Source: Pseudomonas fluorescens
GTDB taxonomy: Bacteria > Pseudomonadota > Gammaproteobacteria > Pseudomonadales > Pseudomonadaceae
NCBI RefSeq assembly: GCF_000967965.1
Contig: NZ_LACC01000030.1
Span: 38,497-102,496 of the forward strand
Length of the DNA: 64,000 bases
Reading direction: 5' to 3'
Shown here piece by piece: positions 17,628 to 27,032 of this stretch. The notes under the pieces were generated by a model that was not told where the DNA came from, searched no databases, and saw only the letters and a program-made list of their open reading frames with translations. Positions within the stretch are counted from its first letter, which is position 1; each line of letters opens with the position of its first letter. The position numbers were made by a program, and so were the translations under genes.

Positions 17628-18719
17628 TTACTGCACTGCCCGCGCCATGCAGCGCTGGTAGCGTTCATCGACTCGCTTGGCGAACCACGCGGTGGTGAGT
17701 TTGCGGGTGATTTTCGGGCTTTGCAGCACGATCCCGGGCAACACTTCACGGGGTAACGGCCGGCCCTCGGCCCGTTCGGCCAGTTCGAAAACCCGCCGAT
17801 AGAGTTTGCTGTCTTCGAACCCCAGGGTTTTCCCCTCTTCCAGTTGCTCACGGATCGTCGGATTGCGCATGTCCAGTTGCTTGCCGAGGCTGCGCACAGC
17901 CAGTTCCGTGGTGCCGGGCATGATCGAACCGTAGTTCACCAGGTCGCCATCCAGCGCCAACGGGATACCGGAAGCCCGGCTCACCGCGTTCTGGAACGCG
18001 GCGTTACGGCTGGCGTACCAACCCGCGTTGAAGTCCGCAAAGCGGTACAGCGGCTGTGGGTAACTCACCGGATACCCGAGCAGATGCGCGATGCCGAAAT
18101 ACATGCCGCCGCGCCGGGTGAACACTTCATGGCGAATCGAGCCCTTCACCGGGTACGGATAGCCCTTGGCCTGCTGCTCGGCAAAGTCAATGCTGACCTG
18201 CATCGGCCCGCCGGTATGCACCGGGTTGAAGCCGCCGAACAGCTTCTTGCCCATCGGCACCATGCCGATGAAGTCGTCGAAAATGGCGCTCAGTTCCTTT
18301 TCACTGCGCGCGGCATTCAGGCGGCTGCTGTAGCTTTTGCCGTTGGGCGAATCGAGCATTAACGCACCGCTCACCAGCAGGCCGGGAATATGTGCCTTGG
18401 CGGCACGGCGGTCGATCTCGTCGCGGGCGATCTTGCCCAGGCCCGGTACGCTCGGATCGACCTGAAAGGTCGACTCCTGTTCCGTCACCGCGAGCACCGA
18501 GCACAGGTTTTGCGTGGTCGCCGAGATGTCTTGCGCGGTAAACGCCACCTGGATATCCGTGGCCCAACCCTGGGGATCGGCAGCCTTGGTCGGCAGCAAA
18601 CGCATAATCTCGGCCTTCACTTCGGCCGGGCTGCGCGCCGCCGGTTCCTGGGTCCGTTGGCTGCCGCAACCGGCCAATACCAGCAACACGGCGACGCTTG
18701 TGATCAATCTGATTTGCAT
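17628..18719 (-). CDS. DUF1615 lipoprotein
   Basis: 363 residues from ATG 18719. The N-terminal signal carries the lipobox VLAGC at about residue 17-18, so the protein is probably anchored in the envelope. The body matches the DUF1615 family: DPQGWATDIQVAF, TEQESTFQVDP, MQVSIDFAEQQAKGYPYP and FTRRGGMYFGIAHLLGYP. The Glu in TEQES resembles a lysozyme-like catalytic context, but this is only a suggestion. The open frame continues 12 codons upstream, which would bury the lipobox. Convergent with the repeat protein. Confidence 0.78.
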   Translation of the reverse strand: MQIRLITSVAVLLVLAGCGSQRTQEPAARSPAEVKAEIMRLLPTKAADPQGWATDIQVAFTAQDISATTQNLCSVLAVTEQESTFQVDPSVPGLGKIARDEIDRRAAKAHIPGLLVSGALMLDSPNGKSYSSRLNAARSEKELSAIFDDFIGMVPMGKKLFGGFNPVHTGGPMQVSIDFAEQQAKGYPYPVKGSIRHEVFTRRGGMYFGIAHLLGYPVSYPQPLYRFADFNAGWYASRNAAFQNAVSRASGIPLALDGDLVNYGSIMPGTTELAVRSLGKQLDMRNPTIREQLEEGKTLGFEDSKLYRRVFELAERAEGRPLPREVLPGIVLQSPKITRKLTTAWFAKRVDERYQRCMARAVQ

Positions 18720-18855
18720 GTCGTTCCATCTAATCCGTTGGTCCGGGCCAACCATACGACCAATGGCAGGTCAGCGGCTACGTCCGTGGCAGTCTGACGG
18801 TTGCCGCCCTCCCCGACTGGACCATACTTGATTCACACAGCGAGGAGGACAGGTC

Positions 18856-20391
18856 ATGCACCGCAGCGACGTGTTGATCATCGGCGCCGGCCCGACCGGG
18901 CTGGTCCTGGCGTTGTGGCTGAGCAAGCTGGGCGTGCGCGTGCGGATCGTCGACAAAACCTCGGCCCCCGGCACCACCTCCCGGGCGCTGGCCGTCCAGG
19001 CACGGACGCTGGAGTTGTATCGCCAGCTCGGACTGGACGACGCCGTGGTGCAACACGGCCATCAAGTAAAGGCCGGCAACTTCTGGGTCAAGGGTGAGCC
19101 CGTGGCGCGCCTGCCCCTGTCTCAGATCGGTGAAGGCCTGACGCCCTACTCGTTTCTCGAGATATTCCCCCAGGACGAACACGAACGGCTGCTGATCGAG
19201 CGTCTGGAAGCCTTCGGCATTACGGTGGAACGCAACACTGAACTGGCAGGCTTCGAGCAAACCGCAGACGGCATCACGGCCACGCTGAACCTGCCCGACG
19301 GTCAGCAGGAAACCTGCCAGGCCTGTTACCTGGCCGGGTGCGACGGTGCCCGGTCGATTGTGCGCAAGACCCTGGATACCGGGTTTCCCGGCGGGACCTA
19401 CCAGCAGATTTTCTACGTCGCCGACGTGCAGGCCAGCGGCCCGACATTCAACGGCGAACTGCATGTGGATCTCGACGAGGCGGACTTCCTCGCCGTGTTC
19501 CCACTGGGCGACAGTGGTCGTGCCCGGCTGATCGGCACGGTGCGCGACGAGCGCGCCGAACACGCCGAGACCCTGCGCTTCGAGGACGTCAGCAGCCGGG
19601 CCATCGAGCACATGAAGGTGAAGATCGAGCAACTGAATTGGTTCTCGACCTACCGCGTGCATCATCGGGTGGCGGATCACTTCCGCAACGGCCGGGCGTT
19701 TTTGCTGGGTGATGCCGCCCATGTGCACAGCCCGGCGGGCGGCCAGGGCATGAACACCGGGATTGGCGATGCCATCAACCTGGCCTGGAAACTGGCGGCC
19801 GTGTTGAGCGGCGGTGCCGAGGCCAGGCTGCTCGACACCTATGAAACCGAGCGCATCGCGTTTGCGCGCAAACTGGTGGCGACCACCGACCGGGTCTTCA
19901 CGTTCGTCACCGCCGACGGGCCGATTGCCGATTTGCTGCGTACGCGCCTGGCGCCGTTCTTGTTACCGAAAATGACCTCGTTCGAAGCCTCCCGCCAGTT
20001 CCTGTTTCGCACGGTGTCGCAGATCACCCTGAATTATCGTGGCATGCCGTTGAGCACGGGCGTTGCCGGGCGTGTGCATGGCGGTGATCGCCTGCCCTGG
20101 GCCCATGACGGTGAGGGGGATAATTTCGAGTCGCTCAAGTGCCTGACCTGGCAGGTGCATGTCTATGGCGACACCAGCGACGAGATGATCGCCTGGTGCC
20201 ACGAGCACCATCTGCCGCTGCATGTGTTCGACTGGCGACCGGCGTTCGAAGCGGCGGGCCTGGGGCGCAACGGCTTTTATCTGCTGCGGCCCGATACCTA
20301 TGTGGCGATTGCCGAAACCTGCTCGGATCCGAAAGTGATCGAACGGTACTTCCGCGATCACGGGATCCGGACGTTTTTTGGCGCGACCTGA
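18856..20391 (+). CDS. FAD-dependent aromatic monooxygenase (PheA/TfdB family)
   Basis: 511 residues. The Rossmann FAD motif IIGAGPTGLVLALWLSKLG is at about 7-25, the NADPH/FAD-contact motif GCDGARSIVRK at about 155-165, and the second FAD motif GDAAHVHSPAGGQGMNTGI at about 285-303. The C-terminal thioredoxin-like domain of this family is represented by the region after about residue 400. Family members hydroxylate phenols or polyketide-type aromatics using NAD(P)H and oxygen. No aromatic-catabolic neighbours exist here, so the substrate is unknown. Confidence 0.83.
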   Translation: MHRSDVLIIGAGPTGLVLALWLSKLGVRVRIVDKTSAPGTTSRALAVQARTLELYRQLGLDDAVVQHGHQVKAGNFWVKGEPVARLPLSQIGEGLTPYSFLEIFPQDEHERLLIERLEAFGITVERNTELAGFEQTADGITATLNLPDGQQETCQACYLAGCDGARSIVRKTLDTGFPGGTYQQIFYVADVQASGPTFNGELHVDLDEADFLAVFPLGDSGRARLIGTVRDERAEHAETLRFEDVSSRAIEHMKVKIEQLNWFSTYRVHHRVADHFRNGRAFLLGDAAHVHSPAGGQGMNTGIGDAINLAWKLAAVLSGGAEARLLDTYETERIAFARKLVATTDRVFTFVTADGPIADLLRTRLAPFLLPKMTSFEASRQFLFRTVSQITLNYRGMPLSTGVAGRVHGGDRLPWAHDGEGDNFESLKCLTWQVHVYGDTSDEMIAWCHEHHLPLHVFDWRPAFEAAGLGRNGFYLLRPDTYVAIAETCSDPKVIERYFRDHGIRTFFGAT

Positions 20392-20405
20392 AAACACCAC
20401 ATTCC

Positions 20406-20499
20406 CCTGTGGGAGCGAGCCTGCTCGCGATAGCGGTGGATCAGTCAGAATCATGTTGACTGACACTCCGCTTTCGCGAGCAGGCTCGCTCCTACAGGG
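20406..20499. repeat. REPIN (inverted REP pair)
   Basis: CTGTGGGAGCGAGCCTGCTC near 20407 and the inverted CGAGCAGGCTCGCTCCTACA ending at 20497 flank about 40 bp that itself holds an inverted GTCAG/CTGAC pair. It lies between convergent genes. Confidence 0.9.
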
Positions 20500-20513
20500 T
20501 TATAGAGTGATTA

Positions 20514-21488
20514 TCAGATCCCGGCCAAGGCCAGATCCATCGCAAAATAGGTAAAGATCAGGTCTGCCCCGGCCCGCTTGATCGCCCCCAGGCTCTCGCG
20601 CACCACACGGTCTTCATCGATGGCCCCGGCCTGGGCGGCAAACTTGATCATCGCGTACTCACCGCTCACCTGATAGGCCGACAGCGGCAGGCGCGAGGCT
20701 TCGCGGATGTCGCGGATGATGTCCAGATACGCACCGGCCGGCTTGACCATCAGCGCATCGGCGCCTTCCTGTTCGTCGAGCAACGATTCGCGCACCGCTT
20801 CGCGGCGGTTCATCGGGTTCATCTGGTAGCTTTTACGGTCGCCCTTGAGCGCACTGCCACCCGCCTCGCGGAACGGGCCATAAAGCGCCGAGGCGAATTT
20901 GGTCGAATAGGCCATGATCGCCGTCTGGGTAAACCCGGCGTCATCGAGGGCCCGGCGAATCGCCTGGACCTGCCCGTCCATCGCTGCCGAGGGGGCGATC
21001 ACATCGGCACCGGCACGGGCTGCCGCGACGGCTTGCCTGCCGAGGTTGATCAGGGTCTGGTCGTTGTCGACCTCATGGTTGTGCAGCACGCCGCAATGGC
21101 CGTGGTCGGTGTACTCGCAAAAGCAGGTGTCGGACATCACGATCATGTCCGGCACTGCGTCCTTGGCGATGCGCGACATGCGCGAGACCAGGCCGTCATC
21201 GCGCCAGGTGTCGCTGCCGCTGCTGTCCAGGTGATGGGACACGCCGAAGGTCATCACCGACTTGATCCCGGCACGGGCGTAGCGCTCGATCTCGCCGGCC
21301 AGTTTCGACTCGGGAATGCGCATCACGCCCGGCATGCTTTTGATCGGCACGAAGTCGTCGATTTCTTCTTCGACGAAAATCGGCAGCACCAGGTCGTTCA
21401 GGCTGAACTCGGTCTCCTGGAACAGGCTGCGCAGGCTCGCATTGCGGCGCAGACGGCGTGGGCGTGCTTCGGGGAACTGACTGGACAT
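20514..21488 (-). CDS. hemB: Porphobilinogen synthase, zinc-type (HemB paralog)
   Basis: 324 residues. It condenses two 5-aminolevulinate molecules to porphobilinogen in heme synthesis. The active-site lysines are Lys197 (YSTKFAS) and Lys249 (ALMVKPAG). The metal loop contains three cysteines, Cys122, Cys124 and Cys132 (DTCFCEYTDHGHCG), the E. coli-type catalytic zinc site. The characterised P. aeruginosa enzyme is magnesium-dependent and lacks these cysteines, so this may be a second hemB copy. It lies 157 bp downstream of a GST gene on the same strand. Confidence 0.92.
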   Translation of the reverse strand: MSSQFPEARPRRLRRNASLRSLFQETEFSLNDLVLPIFVEEEIDDFVPIKSMPGVMRIPESKLAGEIERYARAGIKSVMTFGVSHHLDSSGSDTWRDDGLVSRMSRIAKDAVPDMIVMSDTCFCEYTDHGHCGVLHNHEVDNDQTLINLGRQAVAAARAGADVIAPSAAMDGQVQAIRRALDDAGFTQTAIMAYSTKFASALYGPFREAGGSALKGDRKSYQMNPMNRREAVRESLLDEQEGADALMVKPAGAYLDIIRDIREASRLPLSAYQVSGEYAMIKFAAQAGAIDEDRVVRESLGAIKRAGADLIFTYFAMDLALAGI

Positions 21489-21645
21489 GGGTATTCCTGG
21501 ATTTCAGAGGACGAGACGAACGTCGTAGGGAGGCGAAGCTTATGCCCTGCGCGGCGCTGGGCACAAACCCCGGGTGATCAACAAACTCTTGCAGGCTGGG
21601 CAACAATACTGGCATCCAGCACTGCCCCTCTGTGGGAGCGGTGTA

Positions 21646-22356
21646 TCAGCTCGCTACCGGGCTCGGAATCTGCAACCCACGCACCACCGCCGGCCGCGCC
21701 AGGAAACGCTCCAGCACCCGCGTGACGTTAGGGAAGTTCTGAATGCCCACCAGATCGCCGGCTTCATAGAAGCCGATCAGGTTGCGCACCCACGGGAAGG
21801 TGGCGATGTCGGCGATGGTGTAGCGCTCGCCCATGATCCAGTCGCGCCCTTGCAGACGGCCGTCCAGCACCTTAAGCAGGCGCCTGCTTTCCTCGACGTA
21901 GCGGTCACGGGGACGCTTGTCTTCGTAGTCCTTGCCGGCGAACTTGTTGAAAAACCCGAGCTGGCCGAACATCGGGCCAATGCCGCCCATCTGGAACATC
22001 AGCCACTGGATCGTTTCGTAGCGCGCAGCCGACTCCTGGGCCAGCAGTTGCCCGCTCTTGTCGGCCAGGTAGATCAGAATTGCTCCCGATTCGAACAGCG
22101 CCAGCGGCAGGTCGTCCGGACCGTGGGGATCGAGGATCGCCGGGATCTTGTTGTTGGGATTGAGTGAAAGAAATTCCGGGGACATCTGGTCGTTGGTGTC
22201 GAAGCCTACCCGGTGAGGCTCATACGGCAGGCCGATCTCTTCAAGCATGATCGAGACCTTGACGCCGTTGGGGGTCGGCAAGGAGTACAGCTGAATCCAC
22301 TCCGGATACTGGGCAGGCCATTTGCGGGTGATGGGGAAAGCGGACAAATCGGTCAT
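21646..22356 (-). CDS. Glutathione S-transferase, YghU/YfcG-like
   Basis: 236 residues from ATG 22356 (an ATG at 22377 is an alternative, 7 codons longer). The thioredoxin-fold domain contains IQLYSLPTPNGVKVSIMLEE, with the Thr-Pro-Asn substrate region of the nu-class. It is followed by NPNNKIPAILDP and the Glu-Ser pair in ALFESGAILIYLAD. The C-terminal helical domain ends in RPAVVRGLQIP. Nu-class members reduce disulfides and organic peroxides with glutathione rather than conjugating xenobiotics. Located upstream of hemB on the same strand, with a gap too long to prove cotranscription. Confidence 0.83.
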   Translation of the reverse strand: MTDLSAFPITRKWPAQYPEWIQLYSLPTPNGVKVSIMLEEIGLPYEPHRVGFDTNDQMSPEFLSLNPNNKIPAILDPHGPDDLPLALFESGAILIYLADKSGQLLAQESAARYETIQWLMFQMGGIGPMFGQLGFFNKFAGKDYEDKRPRDRYVEESRRLLKVLDGRLQGRDWIMGERYTIADIATFPWVRNLIGFYEAGDLVGIQNFPNVTRVLERFLARPAVVRGLQIPSPVAS

Positions 22357-22724
22357 GGGCGGGATCCACGAAGACATTGAGAGTGACGATCATAATGTAG
22401 ATATCGGCTCAGCGATCCCTTGAAGCCATCGATCTCGCTGATAGGCGAGATCAAAAGAGATCACCACTGTTTCAATACCATCCGGTGTATTGTGTCCACA
22501 TTTGTGCAACATCCTGTCGATAACCTTGGCTGCAAACCCGTGAAGGTTACCGATACATTGCCGCGCACTCGGCCGGAATCGAACCAAACGGGTTCAGGGG
22601 ACTCAGAGCACCACCCCTTTGATAAAGGACTGGCTTCAATGACATGGAAAACACCCGACGCAGGACAATCGAGGTGTAAAGGTTTGTCAGCCTTAACCGA
22701 ATTGCGCTGAAGATCCTTTTATTC
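22357..22724. other. Intergenic stretch with one perfect inverted repeat
   Basis: No convincing gene is visible between the divergent GST and histidine-phosphatase genes; the short open frames here lack coding character. The only clear structure is GATCTCGC-TGATAG-GCGAGATC at 22431-22452, a perfect 8-bp inverted repeat followed by AAAAGAG. It could be an operator or the base of an RNA hairpin, but it is not followed by a T-run on either strand. Confidence 0.5.
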
Positions 22725-23396
22725 ATGAATCTGTTCAATTTTGCCAAACGCTTTAAATATCGCGCCTACCTTTTGTTGCCCGCCCTCTTGGTGGTCAGCG
22801 CGATGTTCCTGTCGCTGGAGCCCGGCCTGAGTCGCGCCCAACCGATGGATGGCACCCAGACGCTGGTCTTCCTGCGCCACGGGGAAAAACCCGCCGGCGG
22901 CCTGGGCCAGCTCAATTGCCGGGGACTGAACCGCGCCATCGACCTGGCCACACTGCTGCCGGAAAAGTTCGGCAAGGCCAACTATGTGTTCGCGGCCAAC
23001 CCGACCCGTAACGTCGAGGAAGGCGAGCTCGACAATTCCTACAGTTATATCCGCCCACTGATGACCATCAGCCCCAGCGCCATCAAGCTGGGCCTGCCGG
23101 TGAACATCAACTTTTCCGCCAATGACACCAGTGACCTGGCCGATGAGCTGCTCCACGACAAGTACCACAACTCGGTCATCTACACGGCCTGGTCCCACGG
23201 TTACCTGCCAGAGCTGATCAACACGGTGGCCGGCGAAGCCACCGGCAAGGATGCGAAGATCATCGACGACTGGGAGTCCAGCGACTACGACTCGCTGTAT
23301 GTACTGACCCTGACCTGGCACAACGGCAAGGCCAGTTTGCAGAGCCATGTGTACAAGCAAGGCCTGGATAACGGCGCAGAAACCTGCCCGACCTGA
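22725..23396 (+). CDS. Exported histidine-phosphatase family protein
   Basis: 223 residues. An N-terminal hydrophobic segment (about 13-32) indicates export or a membrane anchor. The phosphoglycerate-mutase/acid-phosphatase signature LVFLRHGEKP is at about 47-56, in which the RHG histidine is the phosphorylated nucleophile. The second catalytic histidine probably lies in TAWSHGYLPELI (about 155-165). The lack of other recognised domains and the NCRGLNRAIDLATLLP segment fit the broad secreted branch. Phosphatase activity is inferred; no substrate is known. The start ATG was taken because it precedes the hydrophobic segment directly. Confidence 0.75.
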   Translation: MNLFNFAKRFKYRAYLLLPALLVVSAMFLSLEPGLSRAQPMDGTQTLVFLRHGEKPAGGLGQLNCRGLNRAIDLATLLPEKFGKANYVFAANPTRNVEEGELDNSYSYIRPLMTISPSAIKLGLPVNINFSANDTSDLADELLHDKYHNSVIYTAWSHGYLPELINTVAGEATGKDAKIIDDWESSDYDSLYVLTLTWHNGKASLQSHVYKQGLDNGAETCPT

Positions 23397-23416
23397 GTTG
23401 TGCATTGCCTGATCGG

Positions 23417-23518
23417 GCCTCATCGCGAGCAGGCTCGCTCCTACAGTGATCTTCGGTGAACACAGTTTTTGTGTACGGCGCAGATCCAATGTAGGAGCGA
23501 GCCTGCTCGCGATGAGGC
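23417..23518. repeat. REPIN (perfect inverted REP pair)
   Basis: GCCTCATCGCGAGCAGGCTC at 23417 and the fully complementary copy ending at 23518 (GAGCCTGCTCGCGATGAGGC) flank about 45 bp. It separates convergent genes. Confidence 0.92.
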
Positions 23519-23532
23519 CGGCACAGGCTACA

Positions 23533-24636
23533 TCACCCTCGCTGGCTGCCCCGCTCGCGCAGATACTCAAGAACCGCCCCTCGCTCCCCGGCAAACTCGA
23601 TCCGCGCGTCTTTCTTCTCCCGCTGAAACGCATACATCGGATCGTAATACTCGCACAGCAGCCCTTCGATCCAGCCCCGGTGCAGATCCACCGCGCCACT
23701 GCGGGCCTGCTCGGCCAACGCATCCTCCATCAAGACCAGCAAGCGTCGATGACGTTCACCACCCAGGCGCTTTTGCACATTGTTCAGGCTTTCCAGCAAG
23801 CGTTCGGAAAACAACGCAAAGCCCTCCTCGCCATGCACGTCGATGAATTCGGCGCACAGATCCACCACGTAATCGCGCAGGATCCGCTCGACCCGACCTT
23901 CCAGGCTGTCTTCCAGCCACACCATCGGGAACTGCTGCATGCCCTGGTACAGCGGCAACGGCAGCGCACAACTGCCCACCGCACGGCTTTCGTCTTCCAG
24001 TACGAACTGCTCGATGCCCCGTGCGCGTTTTTTCAACACGTCTACGGCCAAGCGGTTTTCGAAGTCGATGTTCGAGGGTTGGCCCGTGGCGCGCTTGCCG
24101 AAACTGGAGCCGCGATGGTTGGCATGACCTTCAAGGTCCACGGCGTTGCCCAGTTGCGTGAGCACCTCGGTTTTGCCGGTGCCGGTCATCCCGCCCAACA
24201 GGACGAAATCACACTGGGTCACAGCTTGATCGAGGGTGTCCAGCAGAAAGGTGCGCATGGCCTTGTAGCCACCGCCCACCCGTGGATAGTCGATGCCGGC
24301 CTCGTCCTTGAGCCATTGCTGGACTATCTGCGAGCGCAGACCGCCGCGAAAGCAATACAACAATCCATCCGGATGCGCCCGGGCAAAATCGGCCCAGGCC
24401 TGGATGCGTTCGGCCTTGACCGCGCCCGACACCAGTTGATGCCCCAGCACAATGGCCGCTTGCTGGCCGTGCTGCTTGTAGCAGGTGCCGACCCGCTGGC
24501 GTTCATGGTCATTCATCAACGGCAGGTTGATCACGCCAGGAAACGCGCCTTTGTTGAATTCGACGGGCGCGCGGGCGTCCATCATTGGCCGGTCGTTGAG
24601 GAAGATGTCGCGGTAATCAGTGCAGTCGACGAACAT
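23533..24636 (-). CDS. mnmH: tRNA 2-selenouridine synthase
   Basis: 367 residues (also called selU or ybbB). It converts 2-thiouridine at the wobble position of Lys, Glu and Gln tRNAs to 2-selenouridine through a geranylated intermediate. An N-terminal rhodanese domain (about 1-125) has the catalytic Cys95 in LLYCFRGGLRS. The P-loop GGMTGTGKTEVL follows at about 148-159. Start: ATG 24636 shares its A with the selD stop (TGATG), so the two are translationally coupled; the codon upstream is TTG. Together with selD this forms the selenophosphate-dependent tRNA-modification unit. Confidence 0.93.
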   Translation of the reverse strand: MFVDCTDYRDIFLNDRPMMDARAPVEFNKGAFPGVINLPLMNDHERQRVGTCYKQHGQQAAIVLGHQLVSGAVKAERIQAWADFARAHPDGLLYCFRGGLRSQIVQQWLKDEAGIDYPRVGGGYKAMRTFLLDTLDQAVTQCDFVLLGGMTGTGKTEVLTQLGNAVDLEGHANHRGSSFGKRATGQPSNIDFENRLAVDVLKKRARGIEQFVLEDESRAVGSCALPLPLYQGMQQFPMVWLEDSLEGRVERILRDYVVDLCAEFIDVHGEEGFALFSERLLESLNNVQKRLGGERHRRLLVLMEDALAEQARSGAVDLHRGWIEGLLCEYYDPMYAFQREKKDARIEFAGERGAVLEYLRERGSQRG

Positions 24637-25670
24637 CAAAACACCTCGACCGCGTTGCTCTGTCGCTCGACCAGTTCACCGATCGGTTCCAGGCTAAGGC
24701 CCAGTTCGGCGGCCACCGAAAGGAATTGCTCGTTGCCTTGCGGCGTCACGGCAATCAACAGGCCACCGCTGGTCTGCGGGTCGCAGAGCACGCGTTTGTG
24801 CAGCTCCTGAAGGCGTCCGAGCTTGCTGGCGTAGCTGTCGAAATTGCGCAGAGTCCCGCCGGGTACGCAGCCCTGTTCCAGGTAATACTCGACCCCCGGC
24901 AGGCGCGGTACGCGGTCATATTCAATGCGCGCCGTGAGCTGGCTGCCGTCGGCCATTTCCACCAGGTGCCCGAGCAGGCCGAAACCGGTGACATCGGTCA
25001 TCGCGGTCACGCCGTCGAGCTTGCCGAAACGGCTGCCGGGTTTGTTCAGGGTGCACATCCAGTCCCGGGCCAGGCCGATGTCGGCATGACGCAACTTGCC
25101 CTTTTTCTCGGCAGTCGTAAGGATGCCGATACCCAAGGGCTTGGTGAGATAAAGCAGGCAACCGGCGGTGGCGGTATCGTTGCGCTTCATGTGGCGCTTT
25201 TCCACCAGGCCGGTGACAGCCAGGCCAAAGATCGGTTCTGGCGCGTCGATGGAGTGCCCGCCTGCCAGCGGGATGCCCGCCTCGTCACACACCGAACGAC
25301 CGCCGCGTATCACTTCCCGGGCAACTTCCGGCGCCAACACGTTCACCGGCCAGCCCAGGATCGCAATCGCCATCAACGGATCGCCGCCCATCGCATAGAT
25401 GTCGCTGATGGCATTGGTGGCGGCAATTCGGCCGAAATCGAAGGGATCGTCGACGATCGGCATGAAAAAGTCCGTGGTCGAGACCACGCCGCGTTCCTCA
25501 TCGATGGCATACACCGCCGCGTCATCGCGCGAGGCGTTGCCGACCCAAAGCTTCGGGTCGAGGTTCTGCGCCCCGCTGCCGGCCAGGATCACTTCCAGCA
25601 CTTGGGGGGAGATCTTGCAACCGCAACCGGCGCCGTGGCTGTATTGGGTCAGGCGAATCGGCTCGCTCAT
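24636..25670 (-). CDS. selD: Selenide, water dikinase (selenophosphate synthetase)
   Basis: 344 residues. It makes monoselenophosphate from selenide and ATP. The N-terminal glycine-rich motif SHGAGCGCKI carries the essential Cys16 and Lys19 (equivalent to E. coli Cys17 and Lys20); the active-site residue is cysteine, not selenocysteine. The metal-binding DDAAVYAID and AIALAGGHSIDAPEP-type segments of the AIRS-like domains follow. A GGTAACCCC-type leader lies before ATG 25670. Its stop overlaps the mnmH start by one base. selA and selB are not in the window, so whether selenoprotein synthesis exists in this organism cannot be told. Confidence 0.95.
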   Translation of the reverse strand: MSEPIRLTQYSHGAGCGCKISPQVLEVILAGSGAQNLDPKLWVGNASRDDAAVYAIDEERGVVSTTDFFMPIVDDPFDFGRIAATNAISDIYAMGGDPLMAIAILGWPVNVLAPEVAREVIRGGRSVCDEAGIPLAGGHSIDAPEPIFGLAVTGLVEKRHMKRNDTATAGCLLYLTKPLGIGILTTAEKKGKLRHADIGLARDWMCTLNKPGSRFGKLDGVTAMTDVTGFGLLGHLVEMADGSQLTARIEYDRVPRLPGVEYYLEQGCVPGGTLRNFDSYASKLGRLQELHKRVLCDPQTSGGLLIAVTPQGNEQFLSVAAELGLSLEPIGELVERQSNAVEVF

Positions 25671-25768
25671 GGGGTTACCTCTTGGAGTCTAGGTAACTAA
25701 TCCTACAGCAAATGCGCCTTTTTCTTTGTAGGAGATGCAGTGGTGAGCCGTGCCTCTGTGGGGGTGGG

Positions 25769-26725
25769 TTATGGCAACAGAATCACCTTGTCACCGCTGC
25801 CTTGATTCACTTCGGCATAGCGCTCCAGCCCTTCGGCCAAAGGCGACTCGAACAAGCCTTGTGGCAGGGGCAACAAATCCTGATCGAAGAACTTGCCAAA
25901 CTGGTCAAGCATCGCTGCGCACGCTTGCACGCCGTACAGCAGCGAGTTGATCCCCACCACCGAGCCACCCTTGCGATACAACGCCAAGGCCGGCAACTGC
26001 ACGTGACCGTCCACGGGTGCTGCAATGATCGCGATGCGGCCGAACGTGGCCAGGGCGGGTACCGAGGCCGGCAGCCAGAAACCGGTGGTGTCGAAAATCA
26101 CGTCGGCGCCGCCGGCATAGACGGCGTTGACCTGAGCCCCGAGGTCTTCGGGTTTATCCAGTTGCAGGGTCTGGTAGCCCTGATCCTGCAAGTCCTTGAC
26201 CTGTTCCGGACGCCGCGCGGCCGCCAGCACCCGGGCACCGCGCACCTTGGCCAAGGCCAGCGCGGCACTGCCAACTGCCCCGCCACCGATGACCAGCAAT
26301 CGGGTTTCGGCCGTCACCAGGCTGCGCTCCAGTGCATCCCACGCCGTGGTGTACGGCACGCCGAGGCTGGCGGCCTGGGCAAAGCTCAGGTGCGTGGGTT
26401 TGAGCGCCACGCCATTGGCCGGCAGCTTGACGAACTGCGCGTGGGAACCGTCGGCGAAAAAACCCAGTTCCTTGCCCGTGCCCCAGACGTCCTGACCGAT
26501 CAGCGCCTGCGGGCCGGCCACGACAACTCCGGCAAAGTCTCGACCGGGAATCCGCGGCAAGGTGGTGTAGGGAAAACGCCCCAGCACGTTCTTCACATCG
26601 CTGGGGTTGAGGCCGGCGGCCTTGATCTCGACCAGCACTTCATCGACGCCGGGCACGGGCGTAGGCACCTCGACGTAGCGCAGGGCAGAGAGATCACCGG
26701 TTTTATCGAATTGCAGAGCTTTCAT
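25769..26725 (-). CDS. Zinc-independent quinone oxidoreductase-like (MDR family)
   Basis: 318 residues. The GroES-like N-terminal domain (about 25-110) has AAGLNPSDVKNVLG and PGRDFAGVVV. The nucleotide-binding Rossmann domain follows, with LVIGGGAVGSAALALAKVRGARVLAAARR at about 140-170. The zinc ligands of classical alcohol dehydrogenases are missing, as in quinone oxidoreductase-type members, which reduce quinones or enones with NADPH. ATG 26725 (MKALQF) matches the usual N terminus; MDTPM at 26737 is an alternative. It is the last gene of a possible three-gene run with XapX and the AraC regulator. Confidence 0.83.
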   Translation of the reverse strand: MKALQFDKTGDLSALRYVEVPTPVPGVDEVLVEIKAAGLNPSDVKNVLGRFPYTTLPRIPGRDFAGVVVAGPQALIGQDVWGTGKELGFFADGSHAQFVKLPANGVALKPTHLSFAQAASLGVPYTTAWDALERSLVTAETRLLVIGGGAVGSAALALAKVRGARVLAAARRPEQVKDLQDQGYQTLQLDKPEDLGAQVNAVYAGGADVIFDTTGFWLPASVPALATFGRIAIIAAPVDGHVQLPALALYRKGGSVVGINSLLYGVQACAAMLDQFGKFFDQDLLPLPQGLFESPLAEGLERYAEVNQGSGDKVILLP

Positions 26726-26752
26726 GGGCGTATCCATCGAGTCGAAAAGGGT

Positions 26753-26926
26753 TCAGGAGATCCAGCCAGCCACCAGCCCCCGCCCCATCGGCCAGAGCTT
26801 TTCGCCGGCGAGCATGCCGAGCAGGCCCACCAGCGCGATGGCCGGGGGTGCGGGGGAACGAAAATCCAGGGCGCCGTAGAGCAGACCGACGCCCAGACCG
26901 ATGGCCACAGACACGAGGTAGTTCAT
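26753..26926 (-). CDS. XapX-domain small membrane protein
   Basis: 57 residues, mostly hydrophobic: two membrane segments (about 3-20 and 30-45) around the DFRSPAPPAIALVGLLGMLAGE motif that defines the XapX domain. The function of the family is unknown. A CGGAG ribosome site lies 6 bases before ATG 26926, preferred over an upstream start at 26944. It sits 27 bp ahead of the oxidoreductase gene on the same strand, so the two are probably cotranscribed. Confidence 0.82.
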   Translation of the reverse strand: MNYLVSVAIGLGVGLLYGALDFRSPAPPAIALVGLLGMLAGEKLWPMGRGLVAGWIS

Positions 26927-27032
26927 GGCGGACTCCGGGAGCAATTGAGGTATGCGCTGAGTCTAGGGGGCGACGCCTGCGAGCATCGGCCAAGTGCTTC
27001 TGAATTTCGGCCAAAGCCTGGCCTCGACGAGT

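Noticed and set aside
22420..22710. 96-codon plus-strand frame in the GST/histidine-phosphatase gap
   Set aside because: No ribosome site, family motif or coding-like composition; it is probably chance.
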